34,761 nt of DNA from Catellatospora coxensis. Its GTDB lineage: Bacteria > Actinomycetota > Actinomycetes > Mycobacteriales > Micromonosporaceae. How positions within the stretch are numbered: the first letter of the stretch is position 1; every line of letters starts with the position of its first letter. Positions 1-8,410 of this stretch are shown here, piece by piece. The notes beneath the pieces were generated by a model. That model had not been told where the DNA came from. It was given only the letters and a program-made list of their open reading frames with translations, and searched no databases. The stretch lies in the NCBI RefSeq assembly GCF_016862635.1, contig NZ_BONI01000089.1, positions 1-34,761 on the forward strand, in the 5' to 3' direction. The translations under genes and the position numbers were made by a program.

Positions 1-1
1 G

Positions 2-894
2 ATGACCGTCACCATGACCCGTCCGAAGCGCGCCGCCGACGCCGCCGAGCCCGCTCCGGCCAAGCGCTTCAAGGGTTTCGGCGAGCGCCGCCCCGGCAAG
101 CTCGCCTACCTGGCCCTGACCGGCCTGGCGGTGTTCTCGGCGTTCCCGCTGTACTGGTCCTTCGTCGTCGGCTCGCACGACAACGGCGTGCTCGGCGAGG
201 TGCCGCCGCCGCTGGGCCTGGGCCCGAACCTGTTCGCCAACATCGAGCGCGCGTTCGGCACGATCGACTTCGCCAAGGCGCTGGCCAACTCGTTCATGGT
301 GTCGACGGCGATCACGATCAGCGTGGTGCTGTTCTCGACCCTGGCCGGGTTCGCGTTCGCGAAGCTGCGCTTCCGGGGCCGCAACGCGCTGCTGGTCATG
401 GTCATCGCGACGATGATGGTCCCGACGCAGCTGGGCATCATCCCGCTGTACATGCTGATGGCCAAGATCGAGTGGACCGGCACCATGTATGCCGTCGTCG
501 CGCCCGGCCTGGTCAGCGCGTTCGGCGTGTTCTTCATGACGCAGTACCTCGGCGAGGCGGTGCCGACCGAGCTGATCGAGGCGGCCCGCGCCGACGGCTG
601 CACCACGTTGCGCATCTTCTGGCACGTGGTGCTGCCGGTGTCGAAACCGGCCGCGGCGGTGCTCGGCATGCTCACGTTCATGACGGCCTGGAACGACTTC
701 TTCTGGCCGCTGGTCGTGCTCACCCCGGAGGACCCGACCGTGCAGGTCGCGCTCTCCGCGCTGGCCAGCGGTTACATCACGGACTTCTCGTTGTCGCTCA
801 CCGGAACGATCATCGCGACGGTCCCGTTGCTCATCGTCTTCGTGGCGCTGGGCAAGCACATCATCGGAGGCATCATGCAAGGGGCGATCAAGGG

Positions 895-898
<4 letters not shown>
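2..898 (+). CDS. Carbohydrate ABC transporter permease, MalG type
   Basis: Inner-membrane permease of a binding-protein-dependent sugar importer (MalG/CUT1 family), 298 residues, the usual length. Several hydrophobic segments are visible. The EAA loop that contacts the ATPase is clear near residues 193-218 (EAARADGCTTLRIFWHVVLP), with the conserved Glu-Ala-Ala and Gly. The ATG at position 2 lies in an ATGA context, so it probably overlaps the stop codon of an upstream MalF-type partner outside the window. Its own stop overlaps the start of the GH1 glycosidase by ATGA, so the two are translationally coupled and the imported sugar is probably a beta-glucoside or similar oligosaccharide. The substrate itself cannot be read from the permease. 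Confidence 0.93.
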
Positions 899-2286
<1,388 letters not shown>

Positions 2287-2329
2287 GCAGCCCGGTCTGA
2301 GCGCTGCCCGTCCGTCGCGCTCAGCCCAG

Positions 2330-2353
2330 GTGACGGTCGGGGGTGACCGTCAC
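2330..2353. terminator. Inverted repeat after the GH1 gene
   Basis: GTGACGGTC (2330-2338) pairs perfectly with GACCGTCAC (2345-2353) around a 6-nt loop, 44 bases after the glycosidase stop. There is no T-tract, which is normal for high-GC actinobacteria. It may act together with the stronger hairpin just downstream. Confidence 0.45.
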
Positions 2354-2360
2354 ACGTGAA

Positions 2361-2392
2361 CGCCCCGGCCCGCGAGTTCGCGGGCCGGGGCG
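2361..2392. terminator. Strong bidirectional terminator hairpin
   Basis: A perfect 15-bp GC-rich stem (2361-2375 with 2378-2392) has almost no loop; in RNA the tip would open to about six bases. It sits between the convergent GH1 gene and the 2406-3068 gene, so it can serve both strands. Confidence 0.8.
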
Positions 2393-2405
2393 CCGTGCGT
2401 GCGGG

Positions 2406-3068
2406 TCAGTGCTGCGGGGCGTTCCACATCGCGGCGAAGCCCGCCGCCTCGCCGGTCAGCCAGCGGTCCACGTCCGCGCCCTTGCCGGCCTCGCCCCGGT
2501 AGGCGATGCCGCGCCGCACGTCGACCAGCACCGGCTCGGCGTGCGGCAGGATCTGGTCCATGTTCGACCGCAGCAGGTGCAGCGTCGCCGTGATCAGGTC
2601 GGCGGTCGGCGGCTCCTCGTCGAAGTGCAGCCGGACCGCCTCGCTGCGGCCGTCGTCGTAGCGCAGCCCGAAGTGGGCGCTGATGCGCACCGGCAGGTCG
2701 CCGATCATGGCGAGGGCGTCGTTGGTCTGCGTCAGCCGACAGCCCTGCCCCTCGATGGACGTCAGGTAGCTGGCCGCCCCGGCCGTCAGCGACGCGTAGA
2801 GCCGCTGCCAGCGCGGGTCGACGACGTCGTTGACCTCGACCAGGTGCGTGCCGGGCGTGTGCTGGTCGATGTCGGTCTTGAGCGCCTTGATCAGCCGGCT
2901 GTGCGGGTTGAACCCGCGGCCGGTCTCGCGCTGCTTGCGCAGCTTGCCGACGAACGCCGCCTTGGCGGGGCCGGACCGGTCCACGTAGCGGGTGAACGCC
3001 AGCAGGGTGGCGTAGGGCAGCAGGGGCTTGGCGGGGGTGTCGGCGACGGTCGCTTGAGGGGTGGGCAT
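2406..3068 (-). CDS. Conserved-looking protein of unknown function
   Basis: I do not recognise a family. The 220-residue product has no signal peptide or membrane segment and no nucleotide-binding or catalytic motif that I can name. It is rich in charged residues and looks like a soluble mixed alpha/beta protein. Codon use has the strong third-position GC of a real gene. The ATG at 3068 has a GGAG about nine bases upstream. The upstream region shared with the divergent potassium channel gene contains an AT-rich patch (about 3090-3120), unusual for this genome, which probably holds its promoter. The gene ends against the 2361-2392 terminator, which supports it as an independent transcription unit. 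Confidence 0.72.
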   Translation of the reverse strand: MPTPQATVADTPAKPLLPYATLLAFTRYVDRSGPAKAAFVGKLRKQRETGRGFNPHSRLIKALKTDIDQHTPGTHLVEVNDVVDPRWQRLYASLTAGAASYLTSIEGQGCRLTQTNDALAMIGDLPVRISAHFGLRYDDGRSEAVRLHFDEEPPTADLITATLHLLRSNMDQILPHAEPVLVDVRRGIAYRGEAGKGADVDRWLTGEAAGFAAMWNAPQH

Positions 3069-3224
3069 GTCGGCTCCGTTCGCAGCTCAGCGATTATTTT
3101 TCGTACACACATTCTAATCGACGGGGGCGACATTTCCGCGTCCTCGCGCCGTCCGATCGGGTGCCCTTCGGGCCGTCCGGTCGGCCACTGACGCGGTGTG
3201 GCGCGCGGCTGCACAATGTGTGCC

Positions 3225-3662
3225 GTGAACCTGCTCAAGCGCTTCACCAACTCGCCGAAGGCGCTGGTCGTCAGCTATCTGCTGCTGATCATGGCCTCGG
3301 CCGCCATCTACCGGCTGGTCGAGGAGGGCAAGACCCTCGGCGACGCGCTCTGGTGGGCCGTGGTGACCGCCTCGACCGTCGGATACGGCGACACGTATCC
3401 GGAGACCTGGCCGGGCCGGGTGATGGCCGGAATCCTGATCTCGGTCATGATCCTCTTCGTGATCCCGCTGATCACCGCGCACTTCGCGAGCAAGCTCATC
3501 GTCGACAACGACGCGTTCCAGCACGAGGAGCAGGAAGAGATCAAGAACCAGCTCCGCGAGATCCGCAGGATCGTGGAACGGCTGGCCCCGGCCGACGCCG
3601 AACGCGCCGGCGCGGCGCTGGACGCGGTCGAGGCCCGCACCGAGGGCGACCGCCACCGGTAG
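3225..3662 (+). CDS. Two-TM potassium channel
   Basis: Small pore-loop channel of the KcsA/Ion_trans_2 type, 145 residues from the GTG at 3225. The order is TM1 (about residues 13-32), a pore helix, the selectivity filter T51-V-G-Y-G-D56, TM2 (about 64-87) and a charged, probably coiled-coil cytoplasmic tail rich in Glu and Arg. The TVGYGD filter gives K+ selectivity; four subunits would form the pore. There is no RCK or cyclic-nucleotide domain and no voltage sensor. The start is uncertain: an ATG at 3216 and a GTG at 3198 are in frame and no convincing ribosome-binding site separates them. It is divergent from the unknown 2406-3068 gene. Confidence 0.9.
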   Translation: MNLLKRFTNSPKALVVSYLLLIMASAAIYRLVEEGKTLGDALWWAVVTASTVGYGDTYPETWPGRVMAGILISVMILFVIPLITAHFASKLIVDNDAFQHEEQEEIKNQLREIRRIVERLAPADAERAGAALDAVEARTEGDRHR

Positions 3663-3736
3663 CCGCGCCGGGCGCACCGGCTGCGGGCGTCGCGTGCGGG
3701 GCCGGTGCCGCCGGTAGCATCGCGCCGGTGTGGGGG

Positions 3737-4309
3737 ATGGCAGGGTATCGGCCGATGCCGGTGACGACGGTCGCCGGCCTGCTCGATGCGCACGACGACC
3801 ACCTGCGTTCGCTGGTCGGGCGTGTGCTCACCCGGATCCGCGGCCTTTGCTACGTCGGCGACGGCGAGCGGTGTGCGACGCTGCCGGTCGTGCTGGAGTT
3901 CGCGGAGGCGCGGCTGGAGCTGGCCGCCGAGGGCTTCGACCGGCTCTATGTGAGCCGTGACGAGCTGGCCGCGGACCCGCTGCCGGACACCGACGACCAG
4001 GACGACCCCGAACATGAGGTCGGCTGGGCCGATCTCATCCGTCCCGAGCTGGCGCTCCTGGTCGGTGCGACGGTGACCGCGGTGCGGGTGCTGGAGCATG
4101 ACTTCCGCCTCACCGCGCCCGACGGCGGTCTGGTCGAAGCGTGGCTGCTGGGCGGGCTGGAGCTGGTCTTCGCTGACGGCCGGGCGCTGCTCGCCGTGAA
4201 CAGCGTCGACGCGCTGGAGGTCACCGCCGGGGTGCCCGGTTCGGGGTCGTGGCGGCGGACGGCGCTCGATCTGCCCGGCCAGGACCAGCGGGCGCCCGAC
4301 AGGTCCTGA
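3737..4309 (+). CDS. Protein of unknown function
   Basis: A 190-residue soluble protein that I cannot assign. It is rich in Asp, Glu and Leu, with an acidic stretch near residues 78-92 (PDTDDQDDPEHEV) and a C-terminal half with alternating strands (AWLLGGLELVFADGRALLAVNSVDALEV) typical of a small beta-rich domain. No Cys clusters, membrane segments or signal peptide are seen. Candidate starts are GTG 3728, ATG 3737 and ATG 3755; ATG 3737 follows a run of five Gs. It lies 75 bases downstream of the channel gene on the same strand and could be co-transcribed with it. A 12-bp hairpin at 4404-4443 probably ends the transcript. Confidence 0.65.
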   Translation: MAGYRPMPVTTVAGLLDAHDDHLRSLVGRVLTRIRGLCYVGDGERCATLPVVLEFAEARLELAAEGFDRLYVSRDELAADPLPDTDDQDDPEHEVGWADLIRPELALLVGATVTAVRVLEHDFRLTAPDGGLVEAWLLGGLELVFADGRALLAVNSVDALEVTAGVPGSGSWRRTALDLPGQDQRAPDRS

Positions 4310-4403
4310 CCGGAAGCAGCGTTCGCGACGCGGGGGCGTGCGTCGTGCGGCGGGCGCGCCCCGGTTGACCGGTCCGGCCTGCGAGGGCCTTCACGGTGCC
4401 TGA

Positions 4404-4443
4404 CGCCGGTGCCGCGACCTCGGATCCAGGAGCGGCACCGGCG
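4404..4443 (+). terminator. Hairpin ending the channel/unknown unit
   Basis: CGCCGGTGCCGC (4404-4415) pairs perfectly with GCGGCACCGGCG (4432-4443) across a 16-base loop. It lies 95 bases after the stop of the preceding gene and ends one base before the first LacI-type palindrome, insulating the next promoter. The rest of 4310-4403 shows nothing I can name. Confidence 0.6.
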
Positions 4444-4444
4444 A

Positions 4445-4460
4445 TGGAGAGCGCTCTCCA
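4445..4460. promoter_or_regulatory. LacI-type operator, distal copy
   Basis: A perfect 16-bp palindrome, TGGAGAGCGCTCTCCA. The central CG dyad and the GAGCGCTC core resemble the sites bound by actinobacterial LacI-family sugar repressors (the cellobiose regulators CebR/CelR bind TGGGAGCGCTCCCA). An identical copy lies 218 bp downstream (centre to centre). No promoter is evident beside this copy, so it may be the upstream partner in a repression loop. Confidence 0.75.
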
Positions 4461-4630
4461 CAGCGGAGATGTTACGCGGATGTTGCCGCTCGTCAATACC
4501 CGCGCCGAATCGGTCCGAATTAAAGGGTTAGCTGCGGGTTTCGAGGGCGCGTCGTTGGCGTACCACCCGATGGGCTCGGTGATCGGGGCGGCGCGGCAGG
4601 TGCCTCCAGGCGGGCAAAGTGGACGACGCA

Positions 4631-4659
4631 TTGACGGATGTGCGGCTGCGGCGTAACAC
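4631..4659 (+). promoter_or_regulatory. Probable sigma-70 type promoter of the DUF1996 gene
   Basis: TTGACG (4631-4636) and TAACAC (4654-4659) are separated by exactly 17 bases. The -35 is good and the -10 is weak. The predicted start of transcription (about 4665-4667) falls inside the proximal operator at 4663-4678, the classical arrangement for repression. The untranslated leader would be about 127 bases. Confidence 0.5.
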
Positions 4660-4662
4660 TGT

Positions 4663-4678
4663 TGGAGAGCGCTCTCCA
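4663..4678. promoter_or_regulatory. LacI-type operator, proximal copy
   Basis: A second perfect copy of TGGAGAGCGCTCTCCA, identical over all 16 bases to the copy at 4445-4460. It starts four bases after the proposed -10 element and so overlaps the expected transcription start. It is the best evidence that the following secreted protein belongs to a sugar-responsive regulon. Confidence 0.8.
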
Positions 4679-4792
4679 TCGTACTGCGGTGTCGAGACGC
4701 CATGCCCGTCATCAGCCCCGTGGTGCGGACCGTCCGTCCCGGCTCGCCGCACCGCCCCGGTGCCGGCGAGCCCCCACCCTCCGGGAGATTCG

Positions 4793-6178
4793 ATGACATC
4801 CATCGGCCAGAGCCGGCCGAGGCGCTCCAGGCTCGCGGGACCAGCCGCCGCGGCCCTGCTCGCGTCACTGGTCACCGTGGTGCCCATGCAGTCCGCCCAG
4901 GCGGCCGTCACCCTGCTCTCGCAAGGCAGGCCGGCCACCGCGTCCTCGACCGAGAACGGCGGCACCCCTGCCACCGCGGCCGTCGACGGCAACCCCGCCA
5001 CCCGCTGGTCCAGCCAGTTCAGCGACCCGCAGTGGCTGCGCGTCGACCTCGGTTCCACCGCCGCGATCACCCAGGTGGTCCTGCAGTGGGAGGGCGCGTA
5101 CGCGACCGCGTACCAGATCCAGGTCTCCGCCGACGGCACGAACTGGACCTCGATCTACAGCACCACCAGCGGCACCGGCGGCACCCAGACGCTCAACGTC
5201 ACGGGCAACGGCCGCTACGTGCGGATGTACGGCACCGCCCGCAACGGCGGCTACGGCTACTCGCTGTGGGAGTTCCAGGTGTACGGCGACAACGGCACCA
5301 CGCCGCCGGCCACCGGGTACGTGCTGGCGAACCCGCAGGTCACCGGTGTGACGCCGTCGACCTACAACCCGCCGCACGCCTACTTCCACGAGTTCCAGGC
5401 CAACTGCGCGTTCAGCCACGACCGGCCCGACGACCCGATCGTCTACCCGGGCCTGCCGGGCGCGTCGCACATGCACACGTTCATGGGCAACCGCACCACC
5501 AACGCCACCAGCACGCTGTCCACGCTGCAGGCCGGCGGCACCACCTGCGTGGCCCCGGGCGACAAGTCCGGGTACTGGATGCCGACGCTGTACAACGGCA
5601 ACCAGGTGATCACGCCGGTCGGGCCGCAGGTCATCTACTACAAGACGGGCGTCAACGACTACACCAGCGTCCGGCCGTTCCCGCCGGGCCTGCGGTTCGT
5701 CGTCGGCAGCCCGAACGCCACGGCCGACCAGTTCATGTTCGGCTCGGTCGAGGGCTGGGAGTGCGGCGAGAGCTACCACAACGCCGACTTCCCGGCGTAC
5801 TGCCCGGCGGGCACCCAGGTGAACGTCCGCTACCAGGCCCCCAGCTGCTGGAACGGCCTCCACCTGGACACCCCCGACCACAAGAGCCACATGGCGTACC
5901 CGGTGAACCTGGTCTGCCCGGCCAGCCACCCGGTGGCGCTGCCGATGATCGAGTTCAAGATGGCGTTCCCGGTCAGCGGGGACATGTCGCAGGTGCGGCT
6001 GTCGAGTGGGCGGGGCTACTCGTTCCACTACGACTTCTTCAACGCCTGGGACCCGGCCACGCAGGCCGCCCTGGTCAACCACTGCATCCGCGGCGGCCTG
6101 CAGTGCAACGCCCGCGGCTACGACGAGACCCAGCCGGGCCGCGGCGCGGCCCTCAACGCCAACTACCAGCTCCCGTAA
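4793..6178 (+). CDS. Secreted discoidin (F5/8C, CBM32-like) plus DUF1996 protein
   Basis: A 461-residue exported protein. A Sec signal peptide has a positively charged start (RPRRSR), a hydrophobic core and an AQA cleavage site after about residue 37. Residues about 38-165 form an F5/8 type C (discoidin, galactose-binding-like) domain with the typical WSSQFSDPQWLRVDLGS stretch. From about 176 to the end lies a DUF1996 domain with its hallmarks: C205AFSHDRPDDPIVYPG, H226-M-H228 followed by TFMGN, CWNGLHLDTPDHKSHMAYP, and several further Cys likely to form disulphides. DUF1996 proteins occur in fungi and actinobacteria and have no established reaction; conserved His and Asp residues suggest a metal or carbohydrate site, which is inference. 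ATG 4793 has an upstream GGGAG. Control by the two upstream palindromes and the discoidin module both point to polysaccharide binding. Confidence 0.93.
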   Translation: MTSIGQSRPRRSRLAGPAAAALLASLVTVVPMQSAQAAVTLLSQGRPATASSTENGGTPATAAVDGNPATRWSSQFSDPQWLRVDLGSTAAITQVVLQWEGAYATAYQIQVSADGTNWTSIYSTTSGTGGTQTLNVTGNGRYVRMYGTARNGGYGYSLWEFQVYGDNGTTPPATGYVLANPQVTGVTPSTYNPPHAYFHEFQANCAFSHDRPDDPIVYPGLPGASHMHTFMGNRTTNATSTLSTLQAGGTTCVAPGDKSGYWMPTLYNGNQVITPVGPQVIYYKTGVNDYTSVRPFPPGLRFVVGSPNATADQFMFGSVEGWECGESYHNADFPAYCPAGTQVNVRYQAPSCWNGLHLDTPDHKSHMAYPVNLVCPASHPVALPMIEFKMAFPVSGDMSQVRLSSGRGYSFHYDFFNAWDPATQAALVNHCIRGGLQCNARGYDETQPGRGAALNANYQLP

Positions 6179-6186
6179 CCGCACCA

Positions 6187-6216
6187 CGGCCGGCCCCGAC
6201 ATGGCGGGGCCGGCCG
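6187..6216 (+). terminator. Terminator hairpin of the DUF1996 gene
   Basis: A perfect 12-bp stem, CGGCCGGCCCCG (6187-6198) with 6205-6216, and a 6-base loop lie just after the stop codon at 6178. Confidence 0.75.
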
Positions 6217-6226
6217 CCACGTTCGA

Positions 6227-6301
6227 GATCGTCGGACTTGCCGGGCAACCGGGCGTATCGCGGGTCAAGATACGCACAGCTGCCCGGCAAGTCCGACGAT
6301 C
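6227..6301. repeat. Long nested inverted repeat (75 bp)
   Basis: The outer arms of 21 bp (6227-6247 and 6281-6301) are perfectly complementary. Inside them a second perfect 7-bp stem, GCGTATC (6253-6259) with GATACGC (6269-6275), forms a tip hairpin. The element follows an ordinary terminator, so it is not needed for termination of the DUF1996 gene. It marks the left edge of the truncated TPR gene. The design (perfect outer arms, nested inner stem) matches other hairpins in this window and suggests a dispersed element. Confidence 0.85.
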
Positions 6302-6304
6302 GTG

Positions 6305-6330
6305 CGCCGCGCCGCGCCGCGCCGCGCCGC
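6305..6330. repeat. CGCCG pentanucleotide tract
   Basis: Five tandem units of CGCCG lie immediately after the 75-bp hairpin. This is a simple-sequence tract of the kind that slips during replication. Confidence 0.7.
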
Positions 6331-6333
6331 TCG

Positions 6334-6960
6334 CCGCACGCGGTGCGGGGACGGGGTGGGGTGGCGGGTGGCACTCGCGGGCACCGGGGCGAGACCGAGG
6401 CCGCCGAGCAGGTGCTGCGGGAGATCGCCGAGCACGGCTCGACCCGGTACGCCTGCGGGGCCCGGCTCGGGCTCGGTGACCTGGCCCGGCACCGGGGGGA
6501 CCGCGACGCCGCCCGCGGGCACTACCGGCAGGCGCTGGTGCAGCTCACCGACGCGGTGATGGCGTCGCCGCAGTTCCGTTCGCTGATCCTGACGGCGCAG
6601 GCGCACCTGGCCGTGGAGACCGGGGACCTCGACGACGCGGCGGCCTGCCTGGTCGAGGCGTACGGCAGCGCGCTCGCGGTGAAGGACATGCCCGTGGTGG
6701 CGCGGGTCGGGGTGGGCGTCGCCGACGTGTGGCAGGCCCGCGGCGACCGGGTGCGAGCGGCGCGGGTGCTCGGCGCGGTAGACGCGCTGCGCGGCAGCCG
6801 CGATCTGGCCAGCCCGGACGTCCTGCGGTTGACCGCCTGGCTCGCCACCCACCCGCCCCTCACCGCCCCGTTCACCGAGGGCCGCCTACTGGACCGAGCC
6901 ACCGCCCTCGACGCCGTGGACCCCCACCACCTGCTCCGAAGTGCGCTTGGATCTAGCTGA
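6334..6960 (+). pseudogene. C-terminal remnant of a SARP/AfsR- or LuxR-type TPR regulator
   Basis: Only the C-terminal TPR portion of a large transcriptional regulator remains in the frame ending at 6958-6960. Helical repeats (AAEQVLREIAEHG, AAACLVEAYGSALAVKDMPV, VRAARVLGAVDALRGS) and the closing LASPDVLRLTAWLATHPPL are typical of the tails of BTAD/NB-ARC/TPR activators. The N-terminal DNA-binding and ATPase domains are absent and no plausible start codon with a ribosome-binding site precedes it. The stop codon is supplied by the hairpin at 6946-7001, so the original 3' end is also lost. The fragment is bounded on both sides by long inverted repeats. It could in principle be expressed as a short TPR protein, but a relic is far more likely. 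The 5' boundary given is approximate. Confidence 0.65.
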
Positions 6961-7001
6961 TTTGTTGTCGTCCCAGCGACGACAAATCAGCTAGATCCAA
7001 G
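6946..7001. repeat. Long inverted repeat between convergent genes
   Basis: Twenty bases (6946-6965) pair perfectly with 6982-7001. The stem continues into GTCGTC/GACGAC after a 3-base bulge, leaving a tiny CCAGC loop. The arms are AT-richer than their surroundings. The element supplies the stop codon of the TPR remnant and lies 10 bases from the stop of the convergent gene at 7011, so it is well placed as a bidirectional terminator. Confidence 0.85.
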
Positions 7002-7010
7002 GCGCTCGAC

Positions 7011-8297
7011 TCAGCCGGCGTCGGGGTCGGGGGTGGCGTGGATGGTGAGGGTGGTGCCGAGAGTGAGCGTTTCGGGGTTGCGGCGCAGGTCGGCGGGCTC
7101 GTCGGTGGTGGGCAGGTTCAGCTGGAAGCGGGTCGGTTCTGTGAGCTGTTCGCCGGCCAGCCGCCATGGCGCGGTGTCCTGGCTGCCGGGAACGGCCAGG
7201 TGGACGGAGACGGAGGCCGGGCGGGTGGTGCTCCACTGGAGGTGTTCGGCGGTGAACACGACACGGCGCAGGTGAGCCGCTCCCTCGGGCAGCGGTGCCG
7301 GCGGCCGGATGTCGAGAGGGCGGAGTCGCTCCTGCCATCGCCGCGCGAGCTGCCGGAACGTGTCGTCGGAGGCGCGGCTCCGGCTGCGGCCCGCGGCGAC
7401 GACGGCGCTGCCGGCTCCGGCGAGGACTTCGGCGATCTCGGCGGCGGGGATCCGGGGGGCCAGGTGGCCGTGCCGCACCGCGCGGACGTGGAGCATCGCC
7501 TCGTGCAGCACCCGGGCGGCCTGGGTGGGCGCCGCGCGCAGCCAGCGCACGGTCACACCCCGGTCGCGCGCGGGCCGCTCGGGGGCCACGACCTTGTCGG
7601 CCGCCTGCCCGGCCTGGGACAGGTGCCAGTACATGTCGTCCGGGCGTATCTCGCCACGGGCGCCGCGCACCATGCCGTGCCTGCCGAGGCCGAGGGCGAC
7701 ACCTTTCGCTGTCACCGTGACCGACGATCCGCTGCGGTCGGCGGCGTCGAAGTGGACCCGGTCGACGTCGTTGAGGACAAAGTGCAGCACCGCCCGCTCG
7801 GAGTCGGCGGCTCCGGTGGCGTACCGGCGATTCGCCTCGATCGAACACCGTGCGGTGAGCACCGAGCCCGCGCGCTCCACGTCGAGGGAGCGCACCGTGG
7901 CCCCGGCGAGGTCGTAGTCGACGTCGAGGCTCACGACCCCGGCCTCGGTCAACGGCACCGACCAGCAGTACAGACGGCCCATGTGGTCGCGGGAGTACCG
8001 GAGTTCCGCCGGCCGGGAGAGCATGTCCACCAGCGACGGTGCGGCCTCGACCACCCAGTCGTAGCGGGACGTCCCGAATTCGCCCATCCAGCGCAGCCCT
8101 CGGCGGGCCAGTCGGGAGCGTCCCCAGGCGGTCGGCGCCGTCGCGGCGTACAGCAGCGGGAAGGTGTTGTTGTCCCAGATGTCGGACAGCCGGTAGATCG
8201 CCTGGCGGTCGAAGGCGCGGGCGTCGGCGCAGTGGCGGGCGATGTCGTCCACTGAGCGGTCCAGCAGGCTGCCGAAGGTGTCGATGGCCGGGGGCAC
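7011..8297 (-). CDS. Large protein of unknown function
   Basis: About 428 residues from the GTG at 8297. I do not recognise a family. The N-terminal part carries an aromatic, Arg-rich stretch (AIYRLSDIWDNNTFPLLYAAT), the middle looks beta-rich (VVSLDVDYDLAGATVRSLDVERAG), and the end repeats short strand patterns (VVFTAEHLQWSTTRP, VSVHLAVPGS). No signal peptide, membrane span or catalytic motif is evident. An in-frame ATG exists at 8363, but it lies inside the left arm of the 8353-8400 hairpin and the residues it would add are hairpin-derived, so the GTG is preferred; its ribosome-binding site is weak. Its 3' end abuts the 6946-7001 inverted repeat. Confidence 0.6.
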   Translation of the reverse strand: MPPAIDTFGSLLDRSVDDIARHCADARAFDRQAIYRLSDIWDNNTFPLLYAATAPTAWGRSRLARRGLRWMGEFGTSRYDWVVEAAPSLVDMLSRPAELRYSRDHMGRLYCWSVPLTEAGVVSLDVDYDLAGATVRSLDVERAGSVLTARCSIEANRRYATGAADSERAVLHFVLNDVDRVHFDAADRSGSSVTVTAKGVALGLGRHGMVRGARGEIRPDDMYWHLSQAGQAADKVVAPERPARDRGVTVRWLRAAPTQAARVLHEAMLHVRAVRHGHLAPRIPAAEIAEVLAGAGSAVVAAGRSRSRASDDTFRQLARRWQERLRPLDIRPPAPLPEGAAHLRRVVFTAEHLQWSTTRPASVSVHLAVPGSQDTAPWRLAGEQLTEPTRFQLNLPTTDEPADLRRNPETLTLGTTLTIHATPDPDAG

Positions 8298-8352
8298 GGG
8301 CCTGATTCTGCGCCGATTCCACGGTGGAGTGGTGCCCGTCCGGTGAAGAGAT

Positions 8353-8400
8353 GGGAAGGGCACCTTCTACACGGACGTCCGTTATGAAGGTGCCCTTCCT
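8353..8400. repeat. GAAGGTGCCCTTC-family hairpin, copy 1
   Basis: The arms GGAAGGGCACCTTC (8354-8367) and GAAGGTGCCCTTCC (8386-8399) pair perfectly over 14 bp. The 18-base loop contains the 12-bp palindrome ACGGACGTCCGT (8371-8382), giving a nested tip. The element sits just after the stop of the minus-strand ABC pseudogene and before the next minus-strand gene. Related copies lie at 15081-15130 and 17600-17648. Confidence 0.9.
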
Positions 8401-8410
8401 TTGCCGGGGG

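Noticed and set aside
2343-3191. Plus-strand frame opposite the 2406-3068 gene
   Set aside because: Starts inside the terminator region and has shadow-type composition; the minus-strand gene has the ribosome-binding site and upstream AT-rich promoter region.
4396-4656. An 86-codon open frame on the plus strand in the DUF1996 upstream region
   Set aside because: It spans the terminator, the distal operator and the promoter region, has poor coding character and ends inside the promoter.
6305-6330. CGCCG tandem units as part of a CRISPR or satellite array
   Set aside because: Only about five short units without spacers; a simple GC-rich tract.
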